Below, piece by piece: positions 6,367 to 13,946 of a DNA stretch of 64,000 bases. Positions within the stretch are counted from its first letter, which is position 1. Every line of letters starts with the position of its first letter. Source of the DNA: a virus; the IMG/VR virus record IMGVR_UViG_3300047564_002270, positions 62,001 to 126,000 of that record; one strand, given 5' to 3'. A model generated the notes under the pieces. That model was not told where the DNA came from. It made no database searches and saw only the letters and a list, made by a program, of their open reading frames with translations. Both the position numbers and the translations under genes were made by a program.

Positions 6367-7115
6367 AACCTATTAAAGCAAAGGATCTACTAGAACTTGA
6401 CAAGCATCTTGAAGTGGTTAAACTTCAGGGGTATCCCATTCCAGAACAAGTCATTTGGCAGGCAGGAAAGGGTGACTATTCTGAGGTTCCGATTCATAAG
6501 GTTCAAGTTCCTAATAATCATGAATGTGGTGAATGGATTGTTGAGCAACTACTTGCGAATGACAGAGGTCACTGGGGTCCGATTGAACATCCTGGAATTA
6601 CTTTTTCTTGTTCCGGATTTGTTCATAACGTAATTGTTCAGGCAAGAACTCACCGTATTGGAACAAGTTGGGATGTTCAATCTCAGAGATATACTGGAAA
6701 GCGTGTCGTTAAAGTTGCCAAGAAAGAACTTGATATTGAAGAGGTCTTCTACGTGCGTCCTGAGGGGTTCTACACCAACCGTAAGGGTAAGAAGTATGAA
6801 TGGACTCAACAGCACCGCCAACGCAAACTAGGGCGCATTCTGAGTGAGTGTGAGGAGTATTATGAGTATTATGAACAGGGAATGTGTGAAGAACATATTC
6901 GTGATTACCTTCCTCAGGCAATTCGTCAGAACTTTGTAGTTTCATTCAATCTTAGATCTGTTCTTCACTTTATGGATCTTCGCTCAAAATTAGATGCTCA
7001 ACTTGAAATTCAAGCATTGTGTGATGCAATTGCTCCACATCTGAAACTATGGGCACCAAATGTTTGGACATATTATGAAGAAAAGAGACTACATAAAGCA
7101 AGACTTTCTCCCTGA
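6363..7115 (+). CDS. thyX: Flavin-dependent thymidylate synthase
   Basis: This 250-residue ThyX methylates dUMP to dTMP using methylenetetrahydrofolate, FAD and NADPH. The signature is seen as RTHR (95-98), then TSWDVQSQRY (101-110), which matches the RHR...SxRY flavin and nucleotide-binding motif. The late part DLRSKLDAQLEIQ matches the family's conserved C-terminal helix. Phages use ThyX to turn degraded host DNA into thymidine nucleotides, in line with the glutaredoxins here. It is translationally coupled to the upstream gene by ATGA. Confidence 0.95.
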   Translation: MKPIKAKDLLELDKHLEVVKLQGYPIPEQVIWQAGKGDYSEVPIHKVQVPNNHECGEWIVEQLLANDRGHWGPIEHPGITFSCSGFVHNVIVQARTHRIGTSWDVQSQRYTGKRVVKVAKKELDIEEVFYVRPEGFYTNRKGKKYEWTQQHRQRKLGRILSECEEYYEYYEQGMCEEHIRDYLPQAIRQNFVVSFNLRSVLHFMDLRSKLDAQLEIQALCDAIAPHLKLWAPNVWTYYEEKRLHKARLSP

Positions 7116-7120
7116 TTCAT

Positions 7121-7279
7121 ATGAAAACATGGTGCATTAAAGATCATCTTACAGGACATGTATTTAAAACTCTTATGACTGAAGAAGAGTTTCAACAATT
7201 CCTCAAAGAAAATCCAGACTTTGATGAGTGCGTTGATTGTATAGAATGTGACGATGCACCGTCAATTTGTATTGAATAA
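7121..7279 (+). CDS. 52-residue Cys-containing hypothetical protein
   Basis: It follows thyX by five bases. The sequence MKTWCIKDHLTGHVFKTLMT then EEEFQQFLKENPDF ends with several cysteines (CVDCIECDD and CIE). The CxxC arrangement hints at metal binding. The EEFxxFLKENP segment resembles short phage and FmdB-type proteins, but this is weak. The stop lies inside a late-promoter-like element for the next gene. Confidence 0.6.
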   Translation: MKTWCIKDHLTGHVFKTLMTEEEFQQFLKENPDFDECVDCIECDDAPSICIE

Positions 7280-7282
7280 ATA
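7275..7282 (+). promoter_or_regulatory. T4-type late promoter
   Basis: AATAAATA matches the late-promoter -10 core (TATAAATA) seen elsewhere in this window. It lies 26 bases before the TTG-started structural-type gene at 7308. Confidence 0.5.
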
Positions 7283-7307
7283 AATTCACATAATATGGAG
7301 TTTTAAA

Positions 7308-7553
7308 TTGGCAACATATCCCGTTATTAATAAGACCACAGGTGAACAAAAAGAAGTTAATATGAGTGTTCACGATTGGGATCAGTGGAAAAAAGATAAT
7401 CCAGATTGGGATAGAGATTGGTCTGACCCTTCAACTTGCCCTTCCTCCGGCGAGGTAGGAGATTGGAGAGATAAGCATATCAATAAAAATCCCGGATGGG
7501 GAGAGGTTCTCAAAAAAGCATCAAAAGCAGGCGCTAGTAAATCACAAATTTAA
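7308..7553 (+). CDS. Conserved cyanophage protein, unknown
   Basis: The start is TTG, chosen because a GGAG site (7297-7300) precedes it and no ATG fits the N-terminus (ATYPVINKTTGEQKEV). The 81-residue protein is rich in Trp and Asp (HDWDQWKKDNPDWDRDWSDP), followed by STCPSSGEVGDW. The N-terminal TYPVxNKxTGE segment resembles the start of zinc-ribbon FmdB-type proteins but lacks the cysteine pairs. I recall close relatives in many T4-like cyanophages beside phoH, all of unknown function. A late promoter suggests virion or late use. Confidence 0.7.
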   Translation: MATYPVINKTTGEQKEVNMSVHDWDQWKKDNPDWDRDWSDPSTCPSSGEVGDWRDKHINKNPGWGEVLKKASKAGASKSQI

Positions 7554-7562
7554 TTCACCAAT

Positions 7563-8330
7563 ATGGCAAGAAGAAGAAAGAGCAGTGGCGACATTCAACC
7601 CATTGGTATTGGGATGACCAATGCTAGGGCAATGCGTAAAAGAAAAAACCAGATTAATATTGAAAATCTTTTAGAGATTGATCCTTTAACAGATAATCAG
7701 ACAAAATTATTCGACTCCTTCGATACGGGGAAAAATATTGTCGCTTACGGTGCAGCAGGAACTGGTAAAACTTTTATCACCCTATACAAGGCACTTTGTG
7801 ATGTTCTTAATGAAAGAACTCCTTATGATAAAATTTATATCGTAAGATCTCTTGTTGCTACTCGTGAGATTGGATTTCTTCCAGGAGATCACGAAGATAA
7901 GTCATCGCTTTATCAAATTCCATATAAGAATATGGTGAAGTTTATGTTTCAGATGCCAGATGATGCGGCATTCGAAATGCTTTATGGTGGTCTAAAAACA
8001 CAAGGAACAATCAGTTTTTGGTCAACTTCTTTTATTAGAGGAACAACTCTGGATAATGCAATCATTATCGTTGATGAATTCCAGAACTTGAATTTCCACG
8101 AATTGGATTCTATTATTACTCGTGTTGGACAAGATTCTAAAATTATGTTCTGTGGTGATGCAACTCAATCAGATCTCTTGAAAACAAACGAAAAGAATGG
8201 TATTATTGATTTTATGAAGATCTTAAGAATTATGCCTTCTTTTGATGTTATTGAGTTTGGTGCAGAAGATATCGTTCGTTCTGGTCTATGTAAAGAGTAT
8301 ATTCTTGCTAAAATGGAATTAGGATTGTAA
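7563..8330 (+). CDS. phoH: PhoH-like P-loop ATPase
   Basis: This 255-residue PhoH family protein has a Walker A GAAGTGKT (63-70), Walker B IIIVDEFQN (168-175) and the sensor segment FCGDATQSD near 198. PhoH-like proteins hydrolyse ATP and may act on RNA; their phage role is unsettled, although a link to phosphate stress is often proposed. The N-terminus is basic (MARRRKSSGD). The family is a well-known marine phage marker. The stop overlaps the nuclease gene by TAATG, which suggests one translational unit. Confidence 0.93.
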   Translation: MARRRKSSGDIQPIGIGMTNARAMRKRKNQINIENLLEIDPLTDNQTKLFDSFDTGKNIVAYGAAGTGKTFITLYKALCDVLNERTPYDKIYIVRSLVATREIGFLPGDHEDKSSLYQIPYKNMVKFMFQMPDDAAFEMLYGGLKTQGTISFWSTSFIRGTTLDNAIIIVDEFQNLNFHELDSIITRVGQDSKIMFCGDATQSDLLKTNEKNGIIDFMKILRIMPSFDVIEFGAEDIVRSGLCKEYILAKMELGL

Positions 8331-9001
8331 TGTTTAATCATATTGAATTGGATCTTCCGACATTAGATCGGGAATTAATTGATGGAGTTCGTTATTACAA
8401 ATTACCAAACGGATCTAAAAAGTTAGTATCTATTACGTCAGTCACAAGCAATTTCAAAAAAGAATTCTTTGAGTCCTGGCGTAAAAAGGTTGGCGAAGTA
8501 GAAGCAAATCGAATTACTAAAAAGGCAACGAGTAGAGGAACTGATGCTCATACATTAATTGAGTATCATCTTAAAAATCTGAAATGCACTTCTGATGTTC
8601 TTCCTATATCAGAAATGTTATTTCAGATTTCTATTCCTACTCTAAGACGTATAAATAATATTCACGCATTGGAAGGTTCTCTTTATAGTGAATTTTTAGG
8701 TATTGCAGGAACAGTTGACTGTATTGCAGAATTTGATGGAGAACTTGCGATAATTGATTTTAAAACCTCAGCAAAACCAAAACCAAGAGATTGGATTGAA
8801 GGATACTTTGTCCAATGTTGTGCATATGCTTGTATGCTTCACGAATTAACTGGATTGTCAGTTAAAAAATTTGTGATCATTATGGCGTGTGAAAATGGTG
8901 AATGTGTTGTTTATGAGGAATATGATAAGACGAAATACATAAAACTTCTTGTCAAATACATTAAAAAGTTTGTTAATGACAAACTTCAACAAATTTCTTG
9001 A
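8330..9001 (+). CDS. PD-(D/E)XK nuclease (RecB/Cas4-like exonuclease)
   Basis: This 223-residue protein carries the RecB-type nuclease set: AH74 in RGTDAHTLIEYH, D130 in AGTVDCIAEF, D143-x-K145 in IIDFKTS, and Q162-x3-Y166 in VQCCAYA. These residues bind metal and DNA in the PD-(D/E)XK superfamily. Such phage enzymes probably process DNA ends in recombination or degrade host DNA. It is coupled to phoH by TAATG. The next promoter (-35 at 8998) lies in its last codons. Confidence 0.8.
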   Translation: MFNHIELDLPTLDRELIDGVRYYKLPNGSKKLVSITSVTSNFKKEFFESWRKKVGEVEANRITKKATSRGTDAHTLIEYHLKNLKCTSDVLPISEMLFQISIPTLRRINNIHALEGSLYSEFLGIAGTVDCIAEFDGELAIIDFKTSAKPKPRDWIEGYFVQCCAYACMLHELTGLSVKKFVIIMACENGECVVYEEYDKTKYIKLLVKYIKKFVNDKLQQIS

Positions 9002-9026
9002 CTTTCTTTAATCAAAGAACTATAAT
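8998..9026 (+). promoter_or_regulatory. Sigma-70-type promoter with palindromic spacer
   Basis: TTGACT (8998-9003), a 17-base spacer and TATAAT (9021-9026) form a near-consensus promoter for gp33-gp59. The spacer holds the inverted repeat TTCTTT-AATC-AAAGAA (9004-9019), which could be an operator. Confidence 0.75.
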
Positions 9027-9052
9027 ATTGCAATCGTTTATGAGTTAAAAAA

Positions 9053-9346
9053 TTGTCACCTACAATCTTAGAGTTAATGGAGAACACAATCGAAAAAGAG
9101 TTTGAAAAAGTTTTAGAAGAAAAATTTTATTGCCCCACTAAATTTGCTCAAGAAGTAGAAAAAATAGTCCAAGAAAATCCCGATGTCAATTATATTGATG
9201 CTGTGATTATTTTTTGTGAAAGGAATAAGATAGATTTAGAGTCAGTTCCTAAACTTCTTTCAAAACCATTGAAAGAAAAAATTAAGTTTCAAGCAATGGA
9301 ACTCAACTTTTTGAAAAAAACTTCACGAGCACGTTTAGTATTTTGA
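9053..9346 (+). CDS. 33: Late transcription coactivator gp33
   Basis: This 97-residue protein begins with TTG (MSPTILELMENTIEKEFEKV). Later ENPDVNYIDAVIIFCE and the C-terminal NFLKKTSRARLVF match what I recall of gp33 in T4-like cyanophages. In T4, gp33 bridges host RNA polymerase to the sliding clamp at late promoters. The 33-59-32 gene order seen here is that of T4, which supports the call. Its expected targets are the TATAAATA-type elements listed in this window. The stop overlaps the gp59 start (TTGA). Confidence 0.8.
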   Translation: MSPTILELMENTIEKEFEKVLEEKFYCPTKFAQEVEKIVQENPDVNYIDAVIIFCERNKIDLESVPKLLSKPLKEKIKFQAMELNFLKKTSRARLVF

Positions 9347-9939
9347 AATTGGATCCTCTAAATTGTTATAAAACATATCTTGCTCTCAAAAATCATTTCA
9401 CAAAACCAAATTACGATTATCAAAAATATTGCGGAAAAGTAAAAGCATCCCTTCAAGCTTTCTATAAGCGTAAAGATAGGATGTGGTTTGAAAAAATGAG
9501 TCGACAAAAAACTGACGAAGAGATTATTAATTTTTTTGTTGCCAATTTTGTTTGTTGTGATGATCCACAGTCTCTTTGGATTGGTGAAATTATAAGAGAT
9601 GGTGAAACTAGATATAAGAATTGGAAAAAAAGAACCGAGTCGATTTCTTATTTCTTTAAAGAGGAAATCGATACGGTTTTTACGTCTAAGAATTTTGAGA
9701 ATATGTTTATGATCGATGGTAATAAACATCCTCAACTGTTAAAGGAACATCTTCAAGGGAAGATTTCTCTTGAGACTATGGTTATCTTGAACAACATTCT
9801 TAACTATAAAACAGACTTCGATAAAAAACTTCAAGATCCTGTATGGGAATTCGTTTCCCTAAGGATTTTAAAATATTCTTCCTTCCTACATACAGATATA
9901 TTTAAGTGTAAAAAAATGTTAAAGGAGTGTGTATTATGA
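9343..9939 (+). CDS. 59: Helicase loader gp59
   Basis: This 198-residue protein (T4 gp59: about 217) begins with TTG overlapping the gp33 stop. The order of features matches T4 gp59: LNCYKTYLALKNHF near the N-terminus, then QAFYKRKDRMWFEKMSRQK, ISLETMVILNNILN and a C-terminal DPVWEFVSLRILKYSSF. gp59 loads the gp41 replicative helicase onto forked DNA coated by gp32. Its neighbours gp33 and gp32 keep the T4 order. The end overlaps the next start by a few bases. Confidence 0.85.
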   Translation: MKLDPLNCYKTYLALKNHFTKPNYDYQKYCGKVKASLQAFYKRKDRMWFEKMSRQKTDEEIINFFVANFVCCDDPQSLWIGEIIRDGETRYKNWKKRTESISYFFKEEIDTVFTSKNFENMFMIDGNKHPQLLKEHLQGKISLETMVILNNILNYKTDFDKKLQDPVWEFVSLRILKYSSFLHTDIFKCKKMLKECVL

Positions 9940-10277
9940 GTTTCTTTGACTCTGAAGTTGTGAGAGCAGAGATGTCCGAGATCTCTGAACTCCAGGAAGA
10001 GATCTACAAGAATGTTTTTAACTTCTTTAAAATGAGCAATAAAGATAAAATAGAGCACGTTAATCTTTTACAAAAACTTCTTCAAAAACAACAAATTCTT
10101 TATACTCGTTTAAGTCTTTCTGATGATCCAGAGGCAAAGGAGATGAAAGAACGTGTTATGGAATCTGCTACTATGATGGGTCTTCCCAAAGGAACTGACA
10201 TTAATATTATCTTTAAGAATATGGAAGCTCTTATTGATATGATGAAAGGACGTATTGACGCCGAGGGCAATCCCTGA
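9936..10277 (+). CDS. DUF1825-type protein
   Basis: The ATG at 9936, eight bases after AAAGGAG, is preferred over the in-frame GTG at 9927. This gives a 113-residue helical protein. SFFDSEVVRAEMSEISELQE and LLQKQQILYTRLSLSDDPEA match the pattern of cyanobacterial DUF1825 proteins (FFDSE..., then RFxLSDD). The role is unknown. Its place between gp59 and gp32 suggests a link with replication. The gp32 promoter overlaps its 3' end. Confidence 0.75.
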   Translation: MSFFDSEVVRAEMSEISELQEEIYKNVFNFFKMSNKDKIEHVNLLQKLLQKQQILYTRLSLSDDPEAKEMKERVMESATMMGLPKGTDINIIFKNMEALIDMMKGRIDAEGNP

Positions 10278-10283
10278 TATACT
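10255..10283 (+). promoter_or_regulatory. Sigma-70-type promoter for gp32
   Basis: TTGACG (10255-10260), a 17-base spacer and TATACT (10278-10283) form a good promoter that predicts an RNA start near 10290, about 59 bases before the gp32 ATG. Confidence 0.7.
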
Positions 10284-10291
10284 AAGGGCAA

Positions 10292-10322
10292 GCGGCTGGG
10301 GGATCCGCACCAAAGTTAACCC
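10292..10322 (+). promoter_or_regulatory. Possible pseudoknot at 5' end of gp32 mRNA
   Basis: GCGG (10292-10295) pairs with CCGC (10305-10308). The loop GGGGG (10298-10302) can pair with CCC (10320-10322), making an H-type pseudoknot at the predicted transcript start. T4 gp32 represses its own mRNA by binding from a 5' pseudoknot, so this fits the gene. The pairs are short, and the fold was not computed. Confidence 0.4.
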
Positions 10323-10348
10323 ACACAAGCCAAATACGGAGCATACAA

Positions 10349-11326
10349 ATGTCTTTCGCAAATCTTAAAAAGCAATCTAAACTTGGTTCTCTCACCGATA
10401 AACTGGTGAAAGAAGTTGAAAAAATGGGTTCTACATCTTCAGGAGAAGATACCCGTTTCTGGAAACCTACGATGGGTAAGGATAACGTAGGTTCTGCTGT
10501 TATTCGTTTTCTTCCTGCTCCAGATGGAGAAGATATTCCTTGGGTAAAAATGTTTGCTCACGGTTTCCAAGGTTCTGGTGGTTGGTATATTGAGAACTCT
10601 CTGACTACTCTTGGTCAAAAAGATCCTGTAACCGAATACAATCGCGGTCTTTGGAATAGTGGTAACGATAAAGATAAAGAAACTGTTCGTAAGCAAAAGC
10701 GTAAGTTGTCTTATTACAGCAACATTTATGTTGTAAAGGATCCTACCAACCCTGAGAACGAAGGTAAGGTCTTCCTGTTTAAGTTCGGTAAGAAAATCTT
10801 TGATAAAATTCTGAATGCAATGCAACCAGAATTTGAAGATGAGACTCCTATTAATCCCTTTGATTTTTGGGGTGGAGCAAACTTCCGCCTTAAGATCCGT
10901 AAGGTTGAAGGTTATTGGAACTACGATAAATCTGAGTTTGATTCTTCTGGACCTCTTCTTGATGATGACGATGCAATGGAAGCAATCTGGAAGAAAGAGT
11001 ATTCTCTCTCTGCTTTGATTGCCCCAGATCAATTCAAGACCTACGAAGAACTTGAGAAGCGCCTGAACTATGTTCTTGGCGTAGGTAAAGTTGCTCCTAA
11101 GTCTGCTTCTGCTGATGTGGAAGAAGAATACGAGTCTTATATGCCTAAGCGTTCTTCTGAAGAGAATGTGATGGAAGAACTTGAAGAGTCTTATCGGAAG
11201 AGTAAATCTGCTCCCCCAGTTCCTCAGAGTGTCAAAGAAGAACTCAATCGACTGTCCTCTTCTGCTTCCGATGATGAAGATGAAGACGATGCAATGAGTT
11301 ACTTCAAGCGTCTTGCTGAAGAGTGA
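10349..11326 (+). CDS. 32: Single-stranded DNA-binding protein gp32
   Basis: This 325-residue gp32 coats single-stranded DNA during replication, recombination and repair. The N-terminal basic segment (MSFANLKKQSKLGSLTDKLV) matches the cooperativity domain. The core holds TRFWKPTMGKDNVGSAVIRF and FRLKIRKVEGYWNYDKSEFD. The C-terminus is acidic (SASDDEDEDD), as needed for partner binding. The protein contains no cysteine, so the zinc site of T4 gp32 is absent. A GGAG site (10338-10341) precedes the ATG. The stop abuts the converging gp53 gene with no base between. Confidence 0.94.
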   Translation: MSFANLKKQSKLGSLTDKLVKEVEKMGSTSSGEDTRFWKPTMGKDNVGSAVIRFLPAPDGEDIPWVKMFAHGFQGSGGWYIENSLTTLGQKDPVTEYNRGLWNSGNDKDKETVRKQKRKLSYYSNIYVVKDPTNPENEGKVFLFKFGKKIFDKILNAMQPEFEDETPINPFDFWGGANFRLKIRKVEGYWNYDKSEFDSSGPLLDDDDAMEAIWKKEYSLSALIAPDQFKTYEELEKRLNYVLGVGKVAPKSASADVEEEYESYMPKRSSEENVMEELEESYRKSKSAPPVPQSVKEELNRLSSSASDDEDEDDAMSYFKRLAEE

Positions 11327-11998
11327 TTAGTTCTCGTAAAGTCTGATATCATCAACTCTCTTAAGGGTGGGGTCAATGTATTGATCTCCACCCTCTTTAT
11401 ATGGCATTGTATTTTCCATATCATTCATAATGACAGGAACATAGTCTGATTTAAGTAGAAAAATATTTCTTTTTTTCTCTTCTTTTCTTACTTCATAATC
11501 ATAGTTTGAAATCGCAATAGTTATATTAAACTCCTGTTTATCTTGACCTAGACCATAATCAAAATATCTCACATTAAAAGATGATGGAACAGTTAGACCA
11601 GATTTAACGATAATATTTCCAGAACTATCTTTAACTTCTATGGTCTCATAGTGGTGAGTGCCATAAACAACATCATAAGTATTATATTTTTCTAGTAAGT
11701 ATTTGTCGAATGTTTCTTGACTCATTGGCCACTCATCATATACGTTAACTATATTATTTGACAAAAGAACGATCCAATCTAAAGAAGAATCTCCATAAAT
11801 TTTTTCAGCAATATTATCAGGTCTTTCGTCTCCGATGATGTTATATTTGGTAAAGAAGATTAGATTTCCAAAAATATCATCTCTAATTTTACCCCTTTTA
11901 AATAAATTTTTTGTTCTTGTGTAATTTGATATTTGATCTTGAGACGTATTTCTATTGATATATTCTAAATTTGGTAAGTATCTAAAGTAGTATGCCAT
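11327..11998 (-). CDS. 53: Baseplate wedge protein gp53
   Basis: This 223-residue protein on the minus strand (start at 11998) matches gp53 of T4-like phages. The opening MAYYFRYLPNLEYINR is followed by DERPDNIAEKIYGDSSLDWI, a LysM-like stretch known in gp53, and LLSNNIVNVYDEWPMS. It completes baseplate wedges and lets them join into the dome. It lies three bases downstream of gp48 in the same transcript. The stop touches the gp32 stop in tail-to-tail orientation, with no terminator between. Confidence 0.88.
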   Translation of the reverse strand: MAYYFRYLPNLEYINRNTSQDQISNYTRTKNLFKRGKIRDDIFGNLIFFTKYNIIGDERPDNIAEKIYGDSSLDWIVLLSNNIVNVYDEWPMSQETFDKYLLEKYNTYDVVYGTHHYETIEVKDSSGNIIVKSGLTVPSSFNVRYFDYGLGQDKQEFNITIAISNYDYEVRKEEKKRNIFLLKSDYVPVIMNDMENTMPYKEGGDQYIDPTLKRVDDIRLYEN

Positions 11999-12001
11999 TT
12001 T

Positions 12002-13363
12002 TTACCATCCCATTCCTGTTTTACCATCGCCCTTTTCATAATCTGGTTCGTAGATAGGATCAATCTCTCCGAAAGTCATACTTAAATCATATTGAGTCAT
12101 TGATCCTCCCTCAGCATAAGTCATATAATTTCCATCTGGTGAGTAATTAACAGAGAAATCTCTTAATGCTGCTACTTTAATTCTATTTAAGTATGGGTGA
12201 TTTTCTGCTCTATCTCCTCTTCCAGTGTAAATGTATCTTATTTTGAATACATTTGGCGCTAATAGGAATAGTTTTGATTGAGATAGACCAGGAACCATAC
12301 TCTTTTTAAAGTATCTGATGATGTCTTTAATCAGTTGTGCTTCTTTTGGTTCTCTTGGAGTCAGTTTAAAATTAAATGTAAAACTTCTTAGCATCGGTCC
12401 ATTGAATAATAATTCAAGGTTATTGTTTATTGCTCCTCCAATTGTTCTTGAAAGCAATCCTGGTCTTCCGACTGCTTGCTCCGTAAAATAATTGATTAAA
12501 AGTGCTCTTAATTCTGGACCAGCTGACTCAAAAGATTTTCCTACATCTCTAGTCGAGTTAGCAATTTCCTTAAAATAATTACCCACATCACCAGCACCTG
12601 CTGCACCAATTATATTATAAGCAGCACTTGCAAATGCTGCAGTGATTGGATTTAGATCTCCTGATCCCCAATCGACTGACATTGAGTCAACAATTCCCGA
12701 TTGAATTGGGAGGCAAATTGTTGCCAATGTTTCTGATTTTCTATCCTCCATTCCAGTTAAGGCAACACTAAAACGACCTGTTCCTTGCGTTCCAGCTGGT
12801 GCAAGACCAGATTTTTTATATGATTTAATTTCAAATTGGATATAATCACCACCAATACCTTGCCTATTTAAAGGATAAACAAGAAGTGTTCCTTTATCAT
12901 AATTGTTTATTCTCTGGGTTGCTTCTCCAAAGGGATTGGTATTTGCATCATAAGCAGATGTTCCTCCAGTATTTGGTGCTGCCGTTGACGCTGGGGCAGG
13001 GGGATCAGTTGCAGTTGCTGGACCAACTCCAGCAGTTTTAGCACCGTTAGATAAGTATGATTGAACGGATGCTTTTAATTTTTCAGTTGTTGCCGCATTA
13101 TATCCGGATATTTGTCCATTTGCAACATCTTGAATACTAGTATATTGAGATGTTGCAGCACCTGTTCCTCTTCGATATAATATATCTCCATTGTTTGCAA
13201 TCGAGATATACATTGTTTTGACAATCGGATCTGTACTATTTGGATCTAAAGGCACAAATCCATTCGTTGCCAATTTATTATTTCCATTCGCGTCCTTATA
13301 TGTATTATTTACAAAAGTTTTTTCGTTTGTAATTGTAGTATCTTTGACATTCCAAAAAGGCAT
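12002..13363 (-). CDS. 48: Tail tube cap protein gp48
   Basis: This 453-residue protein reads leftward from 13363. It carries the gp48 features I recall: LVYPLNRQGIGGDYIQFEIK, a Gly/Ala-rich middle, FNGPMLRSFTFNFKLTPREP, and a C-terminal DFSVNYSPDGNYMTYAEGGS. gp48 caps the baseplate hub and starts the tail tube together with gp54. It is longer than T4 gp48 (about 364 residues) because of an insert rich in Ala, Thr and Pro (residues 105-150). A perfect late promoter lies 87 bases upstream. gp53 follows. Confidence 0.88.
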   Translation of the reverse strand: MPFWNVKDTTITNEKTFVNNTYKDANGNNKLATNGFVPLDPNSTDPIVKTMYISIANNGDILYRRGTGAATSQYTSIQDVANGQISGYNAATTEKLKASVQSYLSNGAKTAGVGPATATDPPAPASTAAPNTGGTSAYDANTNPFGEATQRINNYDKGTLLVYPLNRQGIGGDYIQFEIKSYKKSGLAPAGTQGTGRFSVALTGMEDRKSETLATICLPIQSGIVDSMSVDWGSGDLNPITAAFASAAYNIIGAAGAGDVGNYFKEIANSTRDVGKSFESAGPELRALLINYFTEQAVGRPGLLSRTIGGAINNNLELLFNGPMLRSFTFNFKLTPREPKEAQLIKDIIRYFKKSMVPGLSQSKLFLLAPNVFKIRYIYTGRGDRAENHPYLNRIKVAALRDFSVNYSPDGNYMTYAEGGSMTQYDLSMTFGEIDPIYEPDYEKGDGKTGMGW

Positions 13364-13449
13364 CAGAAATTCCCCCTACGCGCAAGGGATGCAAGAACTT
13401 TACGTGATCTATTCCTTATTGACATTTTGACGATAAAGTTCTTTATGTA

Positions 13450-13457
13450 TATTTATA
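13450..13457 (-). promoter_or_regulatory. T4-type late promoter for gp48-gp53
   Basis: Read on the minus strand the bases are TATAAATA, the exact T4 late consensus. It lies 87 bases upstream of the gp48 start and overlaps the last codons of gp4. Confidence 0.7.
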
Positions 13458-13908
13458 GACCTAATTCGTCCTCTGTGATAATTCTGAATTCTATTCTTCG
13501 ATCATCACACCATTCTTTTGCTGCTCTCCATTTAGCAACATTTTTTTCATAAGTTAGTGCTTCAGTTATATATGTTTTATTTTGTTTTTTTGGAGAACGA
13601 ACAGGTGGTTTAGTTTGTTTTTTTGGTTTGACTTCAATTAAATATTTTTTAATCAATCCATTTTGCTCTTGAACCTTGATAATAAAATCTGGATAGTATC
13701 TTCTGACCTTATTAGTTGTTGGATCTACATAAGGAATAAAAAATTCTTCACTTCCCCACTCTAAAATATTTACCTTTCGGTCACAATATCTCATAAATCG
13801 AAGTTCCCAAGAACTCCTGTAAATAATATTTCTTGGATCTCCTTTATATTTTTGAGGATTTTGTGGGTTAAATCTTCCCTGATGATACTTACTTTCCCGA
13901 TCTCTCAT
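13453..13908 (-). CDS. 4: Head completion protein gp4
   Basis: This 151-residue protein matches T4 gp4 (about 150 residues): GRFNPQNPQKYKGD, IIYRSSWELRFM and ILEWGSEEFFIPY are the family landmarks. D74 in YYPDF and E92-x-K94 in LIEVKPKK form a PD-(D/E)XK-type nuclease site like that of TnsA endonucleases, so it may trim packaged DNA ends when heads are completed. Transcription runs leftward, away from gp54. A late-type promoter lies in the 38-base gap between the divergent starts. Confidence 0.88.
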   Translation of the reverse strand: MRDRESKYHQGRFNPQNPQKYKGDPRNIIYRSSWELRFMRYCDRKVNILEWGSEEFFIPYVDPTTNKVRRYYPDFIIKVQEQNGLIKKYLIEVKPKKQTKPPVRSPKKQNKTYITEALTYEKNVAKWRAAKEWCDDRRIEFRIITEDELGL

Positions 13909-13935
13909 ATCCTGACTACATAATATATAATAAAA

Positions 13936-13943
13936 TATTTATC
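13936..13943 (-). promoter_or_regulatory. T4-type late promoter for gp4
   Basis: Read on the minus strand the bases are GATAAATA, 28 bases upstream of the gp4 start, in the divergent gap with gp54. Confidence 0.55.
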
Positions 13944-13946
13944 CTA

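Noticed and set aside
6397-6945. Several 65-90 codon frames inside thyX on both strands
   Set aside because: They overlap the conserved ThyX signature, lack ribosome-binding sites and have no recognisable features.
10439-11032. 197-codon minus-strand frame opposite gp32
   Set aside because: gp32 is clearly the coding strand. The antisense translation has no motif and no ribosome-binding site.
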